Assembly (NCBI GenBank): GCA_002746535.1
Contig: NVWA01000028.1
Span: 24,986-88,985, forward strand
Direction: 5' to 3'
DNA: 64,000 bases
Source: Planctomycetota bacterium
GTDB lineage: Bacteria > Planctomycetota > GCA-2746535
The stretch's first letter is position 1; every line of letters starts with the position of its first letter. Made by a program: the position numbers and the translations under genes. A model generated the notes under the pieces. That model had not been told where the DNA came from and did no database searches. It saw only the letters and a list, made by a program, of their open reading frames with translations. Positions 7,733-17,061 of this stretch are shown here, piece after piece.

Positions 7733-9574
7733 ATGTGTGGAATTGCTGGCTATATCGGCCTACAACCTAGAGATCCAAGACAAACATTAATTAATTTTAA
7801 TGAAGCAATTAAGCATAGAGGGCCAGATGCATCAGGATTCTGGCACAAAGATAATATTGGCTTAAGCCATACACGATTATCCATTATCGATTTAAGCGAT
7901 GCAGGGACGCAACCCATGCATAGTAAACACAACCTACACTTAGTGTTTAACGGTGAAATTTACAACTTTAATTCACTAAAAAAAGACTTGACCAATCAAG
8001 AATTTAAATCTCATTCTGATTCAGAAGTTCTACTAAATTATATTGATCAATTTGGCATTGACAAAACTTTAGATGCCATTGAAGGCATGTACGCCTTTGC
8101 TCTCTATGATGGAAATGATCAATCTTTATATTTAGTAAGAGATCGTATGGGGCAAAAGCCCTTATATTACTGGCATGAAAAGGGTCAACTGGTTTTTGGG
8201 AGTGAATTATCCGTCATCAAATCTTATCTTGGAAAAAATATACCGTTAGATCAAAATGGAATTGCACTATATTGGAAATACGGATATATCCCAACACCAC
8301 ACACAGCATATAAAAATATTTTCAAACTCCCACAAGCTACAGTACTTCACTGGAAACAAAAAAAAATAAGCTCTAAAACTTACTGGAGCATACCTCCTGT
8401 AAGCGAAAACTCACAAATTGATAATATCCTTGATGAGCTAAATAATCGAATTCAAAAGTCAGTACAACAGAGACTCATAAGTGATGCCCCACTAGGTGTT
8501 TTCTTAAGTGGCGGCCTAGATTCTGCAATCATCACCTCTTATGCTAAAGAATCAATTGAAGACTTAAAGACATTCAGCATGGGAATGAATGATAAATCTT
8601 TTGATGAATCTGCTGATGCTCAAAATTCTGCTGAACAATTTAATACAAATCATATAAGTAAAAATATTTCTTATGAATTTGAAAATGATTTAAAAAATAT
8701 TGTTCAACATTTTGGTGAGCCTTACGGTGATCCCAGTTCACTTCCAACCTACCATCTATCTAGGATTACGTCAGAATATATGAAGGTAGCATTATCTGGA
8801 GATGGTGCCGATGAACTCTTTGGAGGTTACTACCGCTATTTAATCAGAGATAAAATGGATGCTTTCTCTAAAATTCCTGGCTGGATACGTAACCCCTTCG
8901 TCAATTTATTAGCTTCTATTAAAAAAGAACCGCCGGGATTTTATGGGAATTCATTTATAAAGAAGTTGGTGCTCTTTAACAATCGAACTGATTTACTTTC
9001 AAAAAGCAAATACAACATAGCCCCCATTGTTTTTTCACATGAAGAGGTCAAACAGTTCTCACCCGACCAAGAAGAAATCACAGAGGATCCAATAGTTCAA
9101 TATGCCGATCGCTATCAACAATTGCGCGCACCTCATCAGATGATGTGGGTAGACACCATGATGTATCTAGAAAGCGATATTAATATTAAAGTAGATAGGA
9201 TGAGTATGGCACATGGATTAGAAGTTCGATCCCCATTTCTAGACCATCGAATATGCGAACTTGCAGCACAATTAACTTATCAAGAAAAGCTCAATGGGAA
9301 CAATCAAAAGTATATCCTGAAACAAGCTGTTAAAAATCGTATTCCACAAAACATTATTAACCGACCTAAAAAAGGATTTGGTCTTCCCCTAGGCTTGTGG
9401 TTTCAAACGAATTTAAAACAATATTTTGAAAAAAACATTCTAAACGACAGCAATGGACCGTTTGATATTGCTCCACTGAAGAAATTATGGGCAGAACACC
9501 AGAGCAACAAAAAAGATCATGGGCTAAAATTTTGGCAGTTTTGTATTTATAAAGAATGGACCAAAAGCCTCTAG
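7733..9574 (+). CDS. asnB: Asparagine-synthetase-type glutamine amidotransferase (first copy)
   Basis: A 613-residue class II amidotransferase. The Ntn-hydrolase glutaminase domain begins MCGIAGYIG with catalytic Cys2, and contains RGPDASG and NGEIYN. The C-terminal synthetase domain has the ATP pyrophosphatase loop SGGLDSA near residue 259 and the SGDGADELFGGY signature. Relatives in polysaccharide loci amidate uronic acid carboxyls rather than make asparagine, and its place directly after the UDP-ManNAc dehydrogenase (three-base gap) suggests that role here. It closes the first plus-strand operon; an inverted repeat follows at 9599-9632. Genuine asparagine synthetase activity cannot be excluded. 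Confidence 0.88.
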   Translation: MCGIAGYIGLQPRDPRQTLINFNEAIKHRGPDASGFWHKDNIGLSHTRLSIIDLSDAGTQPMHSKHNLHLVFNGEIYNFNSLKKDLTNQEFKSHSDSEVLLNYIDQFGIDKTLDAIEGMYAFALYDGNDQSLYLVRDRMGQKPLYYWHEKGQLVFGSELSVIKSYLGKNIPLDQNGIALYWKYGYIPTPHTAYKNIFKLPQATVLHWKQKKISSKTYWSIPPVSENSQIDNILDELNNRIQKSVQQRLISDAPLGVFLSGGLDSAIITSYAKESIEDLKTFSMGMNDKSFDESADAQNSAEQFNTNHISKNISYEFENDLKNIVQHFGEPYGDPSSLPTYHLSRITSEYMKVALSGDGADELFGGYYRYLIRDKMDAFSKIPGWIRNPFVNLLASIKKEPPGFYGNSFIKKLVLFNNRTDLLSKSKYNIAPIVFSHEEVKQFSPDQEEITEDPIVQYADRYQQLRAPHQMMWVDTMMYLESDINIKVDRMSMAHGLEVRSPFLDHRICELAAQLTYQEKLNGNNQKYILKQAVKNRIPQNIINRPKKGFGLPLGLWFQTNLKQYFEKNILNDSNGPFDIAPLKKLWAEHQSNKKDHGLKFWQFCIYKEWTKSL

Positions 9575-9598
9575 TCAACCGTATTAAACAAAATGATG

Positions 9599-9632
9599 TA
9601 AATAGTCGAAAAGTTTGACGCATGACTATTTA
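9599..9632 (+). terminator. Inverted repeat after first glycan operon
   Basis: TAAATAGTC at 9599-9607 pairs perfectly with GACTATTTA at 9624-9632 across a 16-base loop. It lies 25 bases after the amidotransferase stop and before the second leader element, so it may end the first operon or act as an attenuator for the second. The stem is AT-rich and no clear T-run follows, so this is a weak terminator call. Confidence 0.35.
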
Positions 9633-9791
9633 TCGCAGTGCAACAAATTCGTCAAAGTTTAGCACTAAATAAAATAAATATAAATAAGCAAATGATTCAA
9701 AATGGGCTGAATGAACAAAATCTTATGAACCGATATATATTATTAGTCAATATCAACATTTATTTCACGCTTACTCATATCCAAAAAAATA

Positions 9792-9810
9792 TGACACGGA
9801 CGGAGTCCCT
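9792..9810 (+). promoter_or_regulatory. Conserved 19-nt leader element, copy 2
   Basis: TGACACGGACGGAGTCCCT, identical to the copy at 2152-2170 except for one base. It ends only 12 bases before the ATG at 9823, so a GGAC-GGA-GTCC hairpin here would sit where the ribosome-binding site is expected. GGAG inside the element is the only Shine-Dalgarno-like string in the vicinity, at about 17 bases from the ATG. That placement is compatible with translational control, but that is an inference. Confidence 0.55.
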
Positions 9811-9822
9811 AGAAATTCAATC

Positions 9823-11058
9823 ATGAGTATCGAAAATATTTTAATGGTCTCTTATTACTACCCACCAATGGCACGCACCCATAGTCGCTATTATTTTGCC
9901 AAATATTTAGCTGATAATGGCTTTAAAGTTGATGTACTAAAATCTGATAGACTTCATGGTTTTATGTGCCCTCTAAATATCGACAACTCAATTACTGAGG
10001 AAAACAAGAACATCAATATTCATAGCATGAAAGCAATGAACTGGTCTATTTTGGGTGACATACTAGCAATGATGTCTTTCACTCCTGATCAATTTTATTG
10101 CTGGTACACCGCCTTTAAGAAAAACATACACAATATTATCAAAAATATAAACCTAGAGACTTCAGCTATACTGTCTATCTATCCTGCATTTACAAGCTTG
10201 ATGGCTGGTCATTTTATAAAAGAAAAATACAACATCCCTTTTATTGTCGACTTTAGGGACGAGTTTCTTGATGTTCAAGCACCTTCAAACGGCCGAAAAA
10301 GGGTTTTCCTAAAAAGCTGGGAAGAGAAAATAATTAATAGTGCTGATTTAATATCTGTATCCACAAACATGGCAAAAGATTCTTTACAAAATAGATATCA
10401 AATTTCTGATGAGAAGATAAGTGTCACCCACAATGGCTATGACCAACCTATTACCATTCAAGAATCAGTAAAAAAGAATAAAGATACTTTTAAAATAATA
10501 TATGCTGGCGCTATCTCTGCTCATCAAAAACCAGAAATTCTTTGCCAGGCTTATAAACTTCTACTTGAAAAAAGGCCAGATTTAAAAAACAAACTGAGTA
10601 TAGATTTCTATGGACCAGACAGACCTTATTTTCACATGACATTTAAAAAACACCTGATGCCTGGAATTGCATACAAAGGTTTTGTTCCTTATGATGAAGT
10701 TCAAAAAGAGATTCTGAAATGTGACTTTGCATTTACCTCCTTGGCTGATGAAAAATACACTTATGCCATCCCCAGAAAGATTTTCGACTATATCAATTTC
10801 GAAAAGCCCATTTTAGCCGCTTTCCCAAAAGGAGAGGCACAACAATTAATCGAAAACAATAAACTAGGTTTAGTATCTCACTATGATGATATAGAAAGTC
10901 TTTCCAATAATATTTTAAGATTAATTGAAGAACCCAAGTTAGCAGTGCAAATAAAAAATGAAATTCAAAAGAAGAAATCAGACTTCTGGATAGGGTCTCA
11001 AATTAAAACATTAGGTGAAAAAATAAAAATATTATCTCCAGTAGGTGCTCCACAATGA
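9823..11058 (+). CDS. Glycosyltransferase, GT-B fold (GT4-like)
   Basis: A 411-residue glycosyltransferase. The N terminus (MVSYYYPPMARTHSRYYFAK) is the typical loop of GT4 enzymes, and PFIVDFRDEF marks the end of the first Rossmann half. SVTHNGYD, IIYAGAIS and a C-terminal KIFDYINFEKPILA segment form the donor half. It opens the second plus-strand operon, right after the second copy of the leader element, and overlaps the downstream deacetylase start by four bases (ATGA). The sugar specificity is unknown. Confidence 0.87.
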   Translation: MSIENILMVSYYYPPMARTHSRYYFAKYLADNGFKVDVLKSDRLHGFMCPLNIDNSITEENKNINIHSMKAMNWSILGDILAMMSFTPDQFYCWYTAFKKNIHNIIKNINLETSAILSIYPAFTSLMAGHFIKEKYNIPFIVDFRDEFLDVQAPSNGRKRVFLKSWEEKIINSADLISVSTNMAKDSLQNRYQISDEKISVTHNGYDQPITIQESVKKNKDTFKIIYAGAISAHQKPEILCQAYKLLLEKRPDLKNKLSIDFYGPDRPYFHMTFKKHLMPGIAYKGFVPYDEVQKEILKCDFAFTSLADEKYTYAIPRKIFDYINFEKPILAAFPKGEAQQLIENNKLGLVSHYDDIESLSNNILRLIEEPKLAVQIKNEIQKKKSDFWIGSQIKTLGEKIKILSPVGAPQ

Positions 11059-11936
11059 GCATGTTCTCTATATCTCTCAAAGAATTATGGGCCATGACTC
11101 ACCCAGCTACTTACTTAGAAAATTTTTATGCAAAAGCAAGTTCAGACAAGCCAACATTCGTACTATCTTTCGATATAGATCTCGTTAGAGATATTAAAAA
11201 TATTAAAAATTTGTCAAATGAATTAAGAAAAAGAGAACTAAAAGCATGTTTTGCCGTTATTGGAAAATATGTTGAGCAGTATCCTGAAGAACATAAAGTA
11301 TTAATTGATGACGGTCATGAAATCATTAATCATACTTGGTCACATCCTAATAGCATTGAATTAAGTCCCAATAAATATTTTGACCGAATGACGCAAGATG
11401 AAAAAAAAGATGAAATATTAAAAGCACATGATGTTATTTCAACAAAACTTAACTACGAACCAAAAGGCTTTAGAGTTCCACATTTTGGAAATTTATTTAC
11501 AGACGCCATTTATCCCATTTTAAAAGATTTAAATTACCAATATTCCAGTTCAACTTTATCCACAAACACCACCTCTTATGGTCAACCATATCTGGCAGAA
11601 ATGGGCATATTAGAATTTCCAGTAGCAACTTGCCCCAAACATCCTTTCAGTAGTTTTGATTCATGGCATTCTCTAAAAAGACCTCCAGCTTTTCCAAAAC
11701 CAGGAGCATTGCATAAAAAAAATGGAGAATTCAGAACTCTCTTTCAATTACTCTCTAAATGGATTTTAAAATATAATATCTACATGAGTCTCTACTTTGA
11801 TCCCGCAGATTTTACACCTGAAAATGATACCTATCAAATACTTGATGATATTTGTGAACTAAAAGACCAGATAAACTATTGCACCTATTCAGAATTACTT
11901 AAAAGTTATTTACCAATTAAGGCTACTCATGAATAA
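11055..11936 (+). CDS. Polysaccharide deacetylase (NodB domain), second copy
   Basis: A 293-residue NodB-fold protein. FVLSFDIDLVRD supplies the catalytic aspartates (D40, D42). KACFAVIG is at 63-70. HTWSH gives the metal ligands H93 and H97, and FRVPHFG near 160 matches the third motif. There is no signal peptide. It differs clearly from the deacetylase at 3369-4283, so the locus may deacetylate two different sugars or intermediates. The start overlaps the previous gene by four bases and the end overlaps the next by eight, so it sits inside the operon. Confidence 0.87.
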   Translation: MSMFSISLKELWAMTHPATYLENFYAKASSDKPTFVLSFDIDLVRDIKNIKNLSNELRKRELKACFAVIGKYVEQYPEEHKVLIDDGHEIINHTWSHPNSIELSPNKYFDRMTQDEKKDEILKAHDVISTKLNYEPKGFRVPHFGNLFTDAIYPILKDLNYQYSSSTLSTNTTSYGQPYLAEMGILEFPVATCPKHPFSSFDSWHSLKRPPAFPKPGALHKKNGEFRTLFQLLSKWILKYNIYMSLYFDPADFTPENDTYQILDDICELKDQINYCTYSELLKSYLPIKATHE

Positions 11937-12840
11937 CAAAAATTTCGAATGGTTAGATTTCTTTGACTGTTTCAATTGTAAAAAAAAGTTGGAATTATGC
12001 GACCCAACTGAAGCAACAGTATTTTGCAAAGAATGCCGACAAGAGTTTATTCTAACTGAATCGGGATTACCTATTATCATTAAAGACATCAAACCCATTA
12101 AAGAAGAAATTGAAACTAGAGGAAAAGATAAAGAATACTGGTTTAATGATGATCAAGTCCAGAAAATGCTGGAAGGTGCCTGGAGACATGTCTTCAAACA
12201 AAGGTGTGAATATTGGAAAGAAATCCTAAGCAAAAAACTTTCTGATGAATCAGTAATAATGGATTTTGGCTGCGGTGATGGTGCCAATTTTTCTATATTA
12301 AAAACTTTGCCACACAAAAAGCTAATCGGCTTTGACTATAATCTATTAAGACTAGAAAAAGCTAAAAAGTACGAAGGCTCAGCCGAATATTTAGTCATGG
12401 GGAATATTTTTGAAGACTTACTAAAAGAGCAAAGTTTTGATATGATATTTTGCAACCACGTTGTTGAGCATATCGAAGATGACCAAAAGATATTAGACTT
12501 ATTTTATAAGTATCTTAAACCAGGCGGAGAACTCTTCTTGGGAGTGCCTAATGAAGGCTCTGTTATCTGCACTATTAGAGATAAAGCCATACAACCAGGC
12601 TTGCGAGAAAAAACAGATCATGTTAATTTTTATACGGCAAAAACTATTTCAGAGCTTGTTCAAAATTCAAAATTTGAAAACATTAAAACAAAAAATCTTG
12701 GCTTTGTTTTTCCACACACTTTCATTGATAAAAAATTAAAAAGCTTTAAGCCCACACATGATCTTTTATCGATGACCGCTGAAAAGCTATTTAAATCTCA
12801 AAGCGACTCAATTTATTTATCGGCGAATAAACAATCATGA
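11929..12840 (+). CDS. SAM-dependent methyltransferase with N-terminal zinc-ribbon (Trm112-like) domain
   Basis: Residues 14-45 contain four cysteines arranged CFNCKKK...CKECRQEF, a small zinc ribbon of the Trm112-like kind that often precedes glycan methyltransferases. The class I methyltransferase core follows: VIMDFGCGDGANFS (SAM loop), NHVVEHIEDD, and YLKPGGELFLGVP. It is cytoplasmic and overlaps the deacetylase by eight bases. Predicted to methylate a sugar of the glycan or its carrier-linked precursor; the exact acceptor is not visible in the sequence. Confidence 0.87.
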   Translation: MNNKNFEWLDFFDCFNCKKKLELCDPTEATVFCKECRQEFILTESGLPIIIKDIKPIKEEIETRGKDKEYWFNDDQVQKMLEGAWRHVFKQRCEYWKEILSKKLSDESVIMDFGCGDGANFSILKTLPHKKLIGFDYNLLRLEKAKKYEGSAEYLVMGNIFEDLLKEQSFDMIFCNHVVEHIEDDQKILDLFYKYLKPGGELFLGVPNEGSVICTIRDKAIQPGLREKTDHVNFYTAKTISELVQNSKFENIKTKNLGFVFPHTFIDKKLKSFKPTHDLLSMTAEKLFKSQSDSIYLSANKQS

Positions 12841-12888
12841 ATTCAACCTTACCTATTAATAACCTGAAGCAAGGGGCTTTAAAATAAT

Positions 12889-14883
12889 ATGTGCGGGTTC
12901 AACGGTATTTTACAAATAAAAAGCCAAACAGATATGAACGCAAAAATTATTGCCATGAACAATCTTATAAAGCACAGAGGCAAAGATGATGGTGGCTATT
13001 TAATTATTGATGATTCAAACCAGAGCCTGGAATATTCTGATCTAAACTCACCTGAAGAATTATTAAAAACTTCAAAAAATATTATTCCATTTAATGAATT
13101 AAAAAAAAATAAAACGGGTATTATAGCATTAAGTCACAAGAGGTTAAGCATCAGGGATTTATCTACCAATGGTCATCAGCCAATGCTTAATGACAACAAG
13201 TCCCTTTCAATGGTGTACAATGGTGAGGTTTACAATACCGATGAATTAAAAAAGGAACTAATGGATTCAGGCTATCAGTTTAAGTCAAAAACGGATACTG
13301 AGGTCATTCTAAAAGCTTATGAGCAATGGGGAGCAAAATCATTTAATCGATTAAACGGAATGTTCGCTTTTGCAATACATGATAAAAAGGAAAATAAAAC
13401 TATTCTTTGTCGTGATCGATATGGCATTAAACCATTGTATTATGCAAAAACTAAAGAAGCTATTATTTTTTCTTCTGAATTAAAACCAATACATCATATT
13501 ATAAAAGCTAAGCCTGACCACCAAACCATTTACGACTATCTGTACTTAAAACAACAAAATCTTAGGACAGACAACACCTTCTTTAAAGAAATAAAGAAAA
13601 TCCCCTGTGGCTCCTATGCTATTATTGATCAAGATTTAAATATTATCATTAATAAATGGTATGACATCAACGAAACTATTTCCGCTCAACCTATTGTCCC
13701 TGCAGCTGAAGCCGAAGAAGCCTTTAAAAATCTCTTGATTGATTCAGTAAAATTAAGATTGATAGCAGATGTACCAGTTGGAACAGCATTAAGTGGCGGA
13801 TTAGATTCATCTGCCATAGTTGCCTCTATTCACAAACTTTTGCCCAATCCTGAAAACATAAATACATTCAGCTCAATTTTTGATGAACCAGAAGCAAATG
13901 AACAACCATTTATCAAATCGCTCATTGATAAATTAAATGTAAAAAACAAATCAATAACGCCCACACCAGAAATGTTAATGGAAGATATTGATGATTTAAT
14001 TTACTGTCAGGAAGAACCATTTCTTTCACTTGGGATGTACGCACAATATTGCGTAATGAGATTAGCATCCAAGGATGTTAAAGTCACGTTAGATGGTCAG
14101 GGCGGGGATGAAATATTAGCAGGATATCACCGTTTTTTTCCTGCTCTTTGGCTTGACCAACTGAAAGGATTTAATATAGCGGGTTTTATTAATTCTTTCA
14201 CAGGCTATGCTAAAGAATATAGCTTGAATACAGCCTGTAGTTGGACAATAATGATGAATCGAAAAAATATTGCACGATATCAAAAATTTAAAAAATTTGA
14301 TAGATTCCTTCAACCCAATTTAGTAAAAAATGGGAATCCAATACTGCCGAAATCAATGAATGCTAAGAACCATTTACAACAAAGCATGCTTGACTCCTTA
14401 TTTCATTTTGGCTTACCAGCTTATCTCCATCATGCTGATAGAAACAGCATGAGATTTAATATTGAATCCAGAATTCCTTTTTTAGATCATCGGCTAGTAG
14501 AATTTTCTTTGGGACTTCCTAAAAGCCTACTACTACAACCTGCTGAAACAAAATCAATTTTGCGAAAAGCATTTTCCGATATATTGCCAGAAAAAATCAT
14601 AAAGAGAAAAGATAAAATGGGATTTCCTACACCACAACAACGCTGGCAATTAAAAGAACCTATGAAACATCTTTTTACAGAAACATTAAATTCAGAATGG
14701 CTATTTTCTGAAATCATCAATAAAAAGACTTTTGAAACACATCAACAATCATATTTCGATAAAAAAAATAATGATTGGCAAACAGTCTGGCAAGTATTCT
14801 GTTTACAAAAATGGCATCAAATATTCTTTGAAGATTTTAATTATTTTAGAGAGGAAACTTACAATGAAAAAATCATGGCTTGA
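12889..14883 (+). CDS. asnB: Asparagine-synthetase-type glutamine amidotransferase (second copy)
   Basis: A 664-residue second AsnB-like protein. MCGFNGIL (Cys2 nucleophile), KHRGKDDGG and YNGEVYN form the glutaminase. Near residue 302 the synthetase domain has SGGLDSSA, then DGQGGDEILAGYH and SRIPFLDHRLVEFS. An insert of about 30 residues between the RGKDDGG and SHKRLSIRD motifs makes it longer than the first copy. A Shine-Dalgarno-like AAGGGG precedes the ATG by about 15 bases. Two divergent copies in one locus argue for glycan carboxyl amidation on two different residues rather than amino-acid synthesis. It overlaps the next methyltransferase by 20 bases. Confidence 0.87.
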   Translation: MCGFNGILQIKSQTDMNAKIIAMNNLIKHRGKDDGGYLIIDDSNQSLEYSDLNSPEELLKTSKNIIPFNELKKNKTGIIALSHKRLSIRDLSTNGHQPMLNDNKSLSMVYNGEVYNTDELKKELMDSGYQFKSKTDTEVILKAYEQWGAKSFNRLNGMFAFAIHDKKENKTILCRDRYGIKPLYYAKTKEAIIFSSELKPIHHIIKAKPDHQTIYDYLYLKQQNLRTDNTFFKEIKKIPCGSYAIIDQDLNIIINKWYDINETISAQPIVPAAEAEEAFKNLLIDSVKLRLIADVPVGTALSGGLDSSAIVASIHKLLPNPENINTFSSIFDEPEANEQPFIKSLIDKLNVKNKSITPTPEMLMEDIDDLIYCQEEPFLSLGMYAQYCVMRLASKDVKVTLDGQGGDEILAGYHRFFPALWLDQLKGFNIAGFINSFTGYAKEYSLNTACSWTIMMNRKNIARYQKFKKFDRFLQPNLVKNGNPILPKSMNAKNHLQQSMLDSLFHFGLPAYLHHADRNSMRFNIESRIPFLDHRLVEFSLGLPKSLLLQPAETKSILRKAFSDILPEKIIKRKDKMGFPTPQQRWQLKEPMKHLFTETLNSEWLFSEIINKKTFETHQQSYFDKKNNDWQTVWQVFCLQKWHQIFFEDFNYFREETYNEKIMA

Positions 14884-15886
14884 TTATTTAGCAGAACCAG
14901 AAACCGGCAATGAATTGACTTTAGAGGAGTTTGAAGTTGAAGATGGTCATATTATGCAAGGCCTCATAACCGCTCAAAATTCGGGAAGGAAATATCCCGT
15001 CATTGATGGCGTTCCTGTATTCGTAGAAAATATTGGCGAATTATATAATCACTGGATTGAAAAATATAAGTCCAAAATTGGTGAGGTTCCTAAAGAATGG
15101 AACGCTGGCTCTTATGAAATGGGAACCCACAAAGTACAAAGTAGTTTTAGCTACGAATGGAAAAAATACAATCGCATGATCGAAAACTATGACGCCCAAT
15201 ATGCTCACCAAACAGGCATTGAAGATTCATTCTATAATGGGAAAACAATTATGGATGCTGGTTGCGGATATGGAAGACATGTAAATTATATTTCATCAGT
15301 AGAAGACACCAAGGTGGTTGGAGTTGATTTAAGCGAAGCTATTTTTGTAGCATTTAGTTTATTAAAAGATAAAGACAATGTTGTACTAGCGCAAGGGGAT
15401 TTAAATAAACCACCCGTTAAACAGGTTTTCGATTTTGTTTATTCATGGGGAGTATTACATCATACTCCAAGTGTTAAAAAAGGGTTCGAATCAATTTTAC
15501 GTTATGTAAAACCTGGCGGACAAATAAGTTTTAACGCCTACAGAAACTGGAATGTCATTGGAACTAAAATACAGGGGTTTATCAGATTCTTTACCTGCAG
15601 GATGCCAAAATCACTTTTGTATTATCTGTCTTATTATTCAGTACCAATGAATTTTTTCTATCAGATAATTGGACAATATATCCCAGGCATAAAACAGCTG
15701 ACACATGTTTTTATCAAACCAAACCCAGACTGGAGAATTTGTCATACAGATACTTTTGACTGGTGGCACCCATTTTATAATCATTACCACAAATTAGGTG
15801 AACTTAGAGACTGGGTAAAAGAAAAAAAATTAAATTTAATTCAGGATGATATCACCTACAATGCCGTTAGAGCAGAACTAGGGTAA
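14864..15886 (+). CDS. SAM-dependent methyltransferase with Trm112-like N-terminal segment
   Basis: A 340-residue protein starting MKKSWLDYLAEPETG. The open frame extends further upstream, but AGAGAGGAA at 14848-14856 with good spacing marks the ATG at 14864 as the start. Residues 1-60 (CP-less Trm112-like fold ending in YPVIDGVPVF) precede a class I methyltransferase core: IMDAGCGYGRHVN, VVGVDLSEA, SWGVLHHT and YVKPGGQISF. The C-terminal third is rich in aromatic residues. It overlaps the amidotransferase by 20 bases, indicating translational coupling. Predicted sugar methyltransferase; the acceptor is unknown. Confidence 0.85.
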   Translation: MKKSWLDYLAEPETGNELTLEEFEVEDGHIMQGLITAQNSGRKYPVIDGVPVFVENIGELYNHWIEKYKSKIGEVPKEWNAGSYEMGTHKVQSSFSYEWKKYNRMIENYDAQYAHQTGIEDSFYNGKTIMDAGCGYGRHVNYISSVEDTKVVGVDLSEAIFVAFSLLKDKDNVVLAQGDLNKPPVKQVFDFVYSWGVLHHTPSVKKGFESILRYVKPGGQISFNAYRNWNVIGTKIQGFIRFFTCRMPKSLLYYLSYYSVPMNFFYQIIGQYIPGIKQLTHVFIKPNPDWRICHTDTFDWWHPFYNHYHKLGELRDWVKEKKLNLIQDDITYNAVRAELG

Positions 15887-15887
15887 A

Positions 15888-17012
15888 GTGACTAAATTAG
15901 TCGTTATACCTGCAGATCCTATTCACCTTTACCTTAATAAAGGTGAGATCAAAGAGAGGTATTGGAATCCCTGTAACTTTTTTGATGAAATTCATATTTT
16001 AGACCTATCAAGCGTTGTCGTTAAACCTGAAGATATGCAAGCAGTTGCTGGAAATGCTAAATTACACATACACACTATGGGTGATGTTAGTATTCTTAAG
16101 CTTCCCTCTTTTTTTCGAAAAATTAGAAAAAAAGTTGGTGAATTAAAGCCAGATTTAATTAGAGCTCATGGCCCAAGACCAAGCTCCTCATTTGCTGTAC
16201 ATGCTGGCAAAAAAAATAATATCCCAACCGTTTCGTCTGTTCACAATGAAGGTGATGAACAAAGAAAATATGAAAAGAACTGGAAATTTTATGCGGCCAT
16301 TTTATTTGAATATCATACCTTTAAGAATAGTGATACCATTTTATGTGTAGCAGATTATCTACAACCATATGTTCGAAAATATGGCGGGAAGAATTTAGTA
16401 ACAATTTACAACAAAGTCTATCTCGATAAATTTAAACCTAAACAAATAAAAGCGGAACTTACGTCCTCGAATAGACCTTTAAATATCTTAACCGTCATGC
16501 GATTAGATAATCAAAAAGACCCCTTTTCAATTGTAGAAGCTATTAAAGGTTTAAATGCACACCTTACGATTATAGGCCAAGGCGATATCGAAAATGATGT
16601 GAAAAAATTAGTGAAAAAATTAGAGCTCACTCAACAAGTAACTATGATCCCATCAGTACCCAACAAAGATATTCCAACCTATTATCACAATACGGACATA
16701 TTTGTTATGAGTACAAAGTATGAAGGATTCTGCATACCTATATTGGAAGCAATGGCAGCAGAAACAACCGTGGTTTCATGCGATACTATGCCTATCCCTG
16801 AAATTTTAGGGGAAACTGGAATAATTGTTCCGCGAAATAAAACAGGCTTCCATGAAGCCTTTAAAAACATTATCGAGAATCCACAAATATTAAAACAAAA
16901 TGCCGATAAACAATTGATCAGAGCACAAGAAATAGATGGGTACCAAATGGAAAAAAAAGAAAAAGAACTTTACATAAAACTAATAGACGACAGAGCTAAT
17001 TCAAAGAAATAA
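15888..17012 (+). CDS. Glycosyltransferase family 4
   Basis: A 374-residue GT-B enzyme starting with GTG one base after the preceding stop. RAHGPRPSSSFAVHAGK and PTVSSVHNEGDEQRK are in the acceptor half. LNILTVMRLDNQKDPFSIVEAI opens the donor half, which ends with the EX7E-type segment EGFCIPILEAMAAETTVVSCD and then PEILGETGIIVP. It is cytoplasmic, a member of the second plus-strand operon. Predicted to add one sugar to the lipid-linked glycan; specificity unknown. Confidence 0.9.
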   Translation: MTKLVVIPADPIHLYLNKGEIKERYWNPCNFFDEIHILDLSSVVVKPEDMQAVAGNAKLHIHTMGDVSILKLPSFFRKIRKKVGELKPDLIRAHGPRPSSSFAVHAGKKNNIPTVSSVHNEGDEQRKYEKNWKFYAAILFEYHTFKNSDTILCVADYLQPYVRKYGGKNLVTIYNKVYLDKFKPKQIKAELTSSNRPLNILTVMRLDNQKDPFSIVEAIKGLNAHLTIIGQGDIENDVKKLVKKLELTQQVTMIPSVPNKDIPTYYHNTDIFVMSTKYEGFCIPILEAMAAETTVVSCDTMPIPEILGETGIIVPRNKTGFHEAFKNIIENPQILKQNADKQLIRAQEIDGYQMEKKEKELYIKLIDDRANSKK

Positions 17013-17061
17013 TTCAATATTATAATTTAATCTCATTTAAGAAGACAAGGGCGGATAAAAA

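Noticed and set aside
9638..9826. A 62-codon plus-strand reading frame across the second leader
   Set aside because: Composition is low complexity, there is no ribosome-binding site at its start, and its end is simply the shared leader element; the first copy of the element has no matching frame with a usable start.
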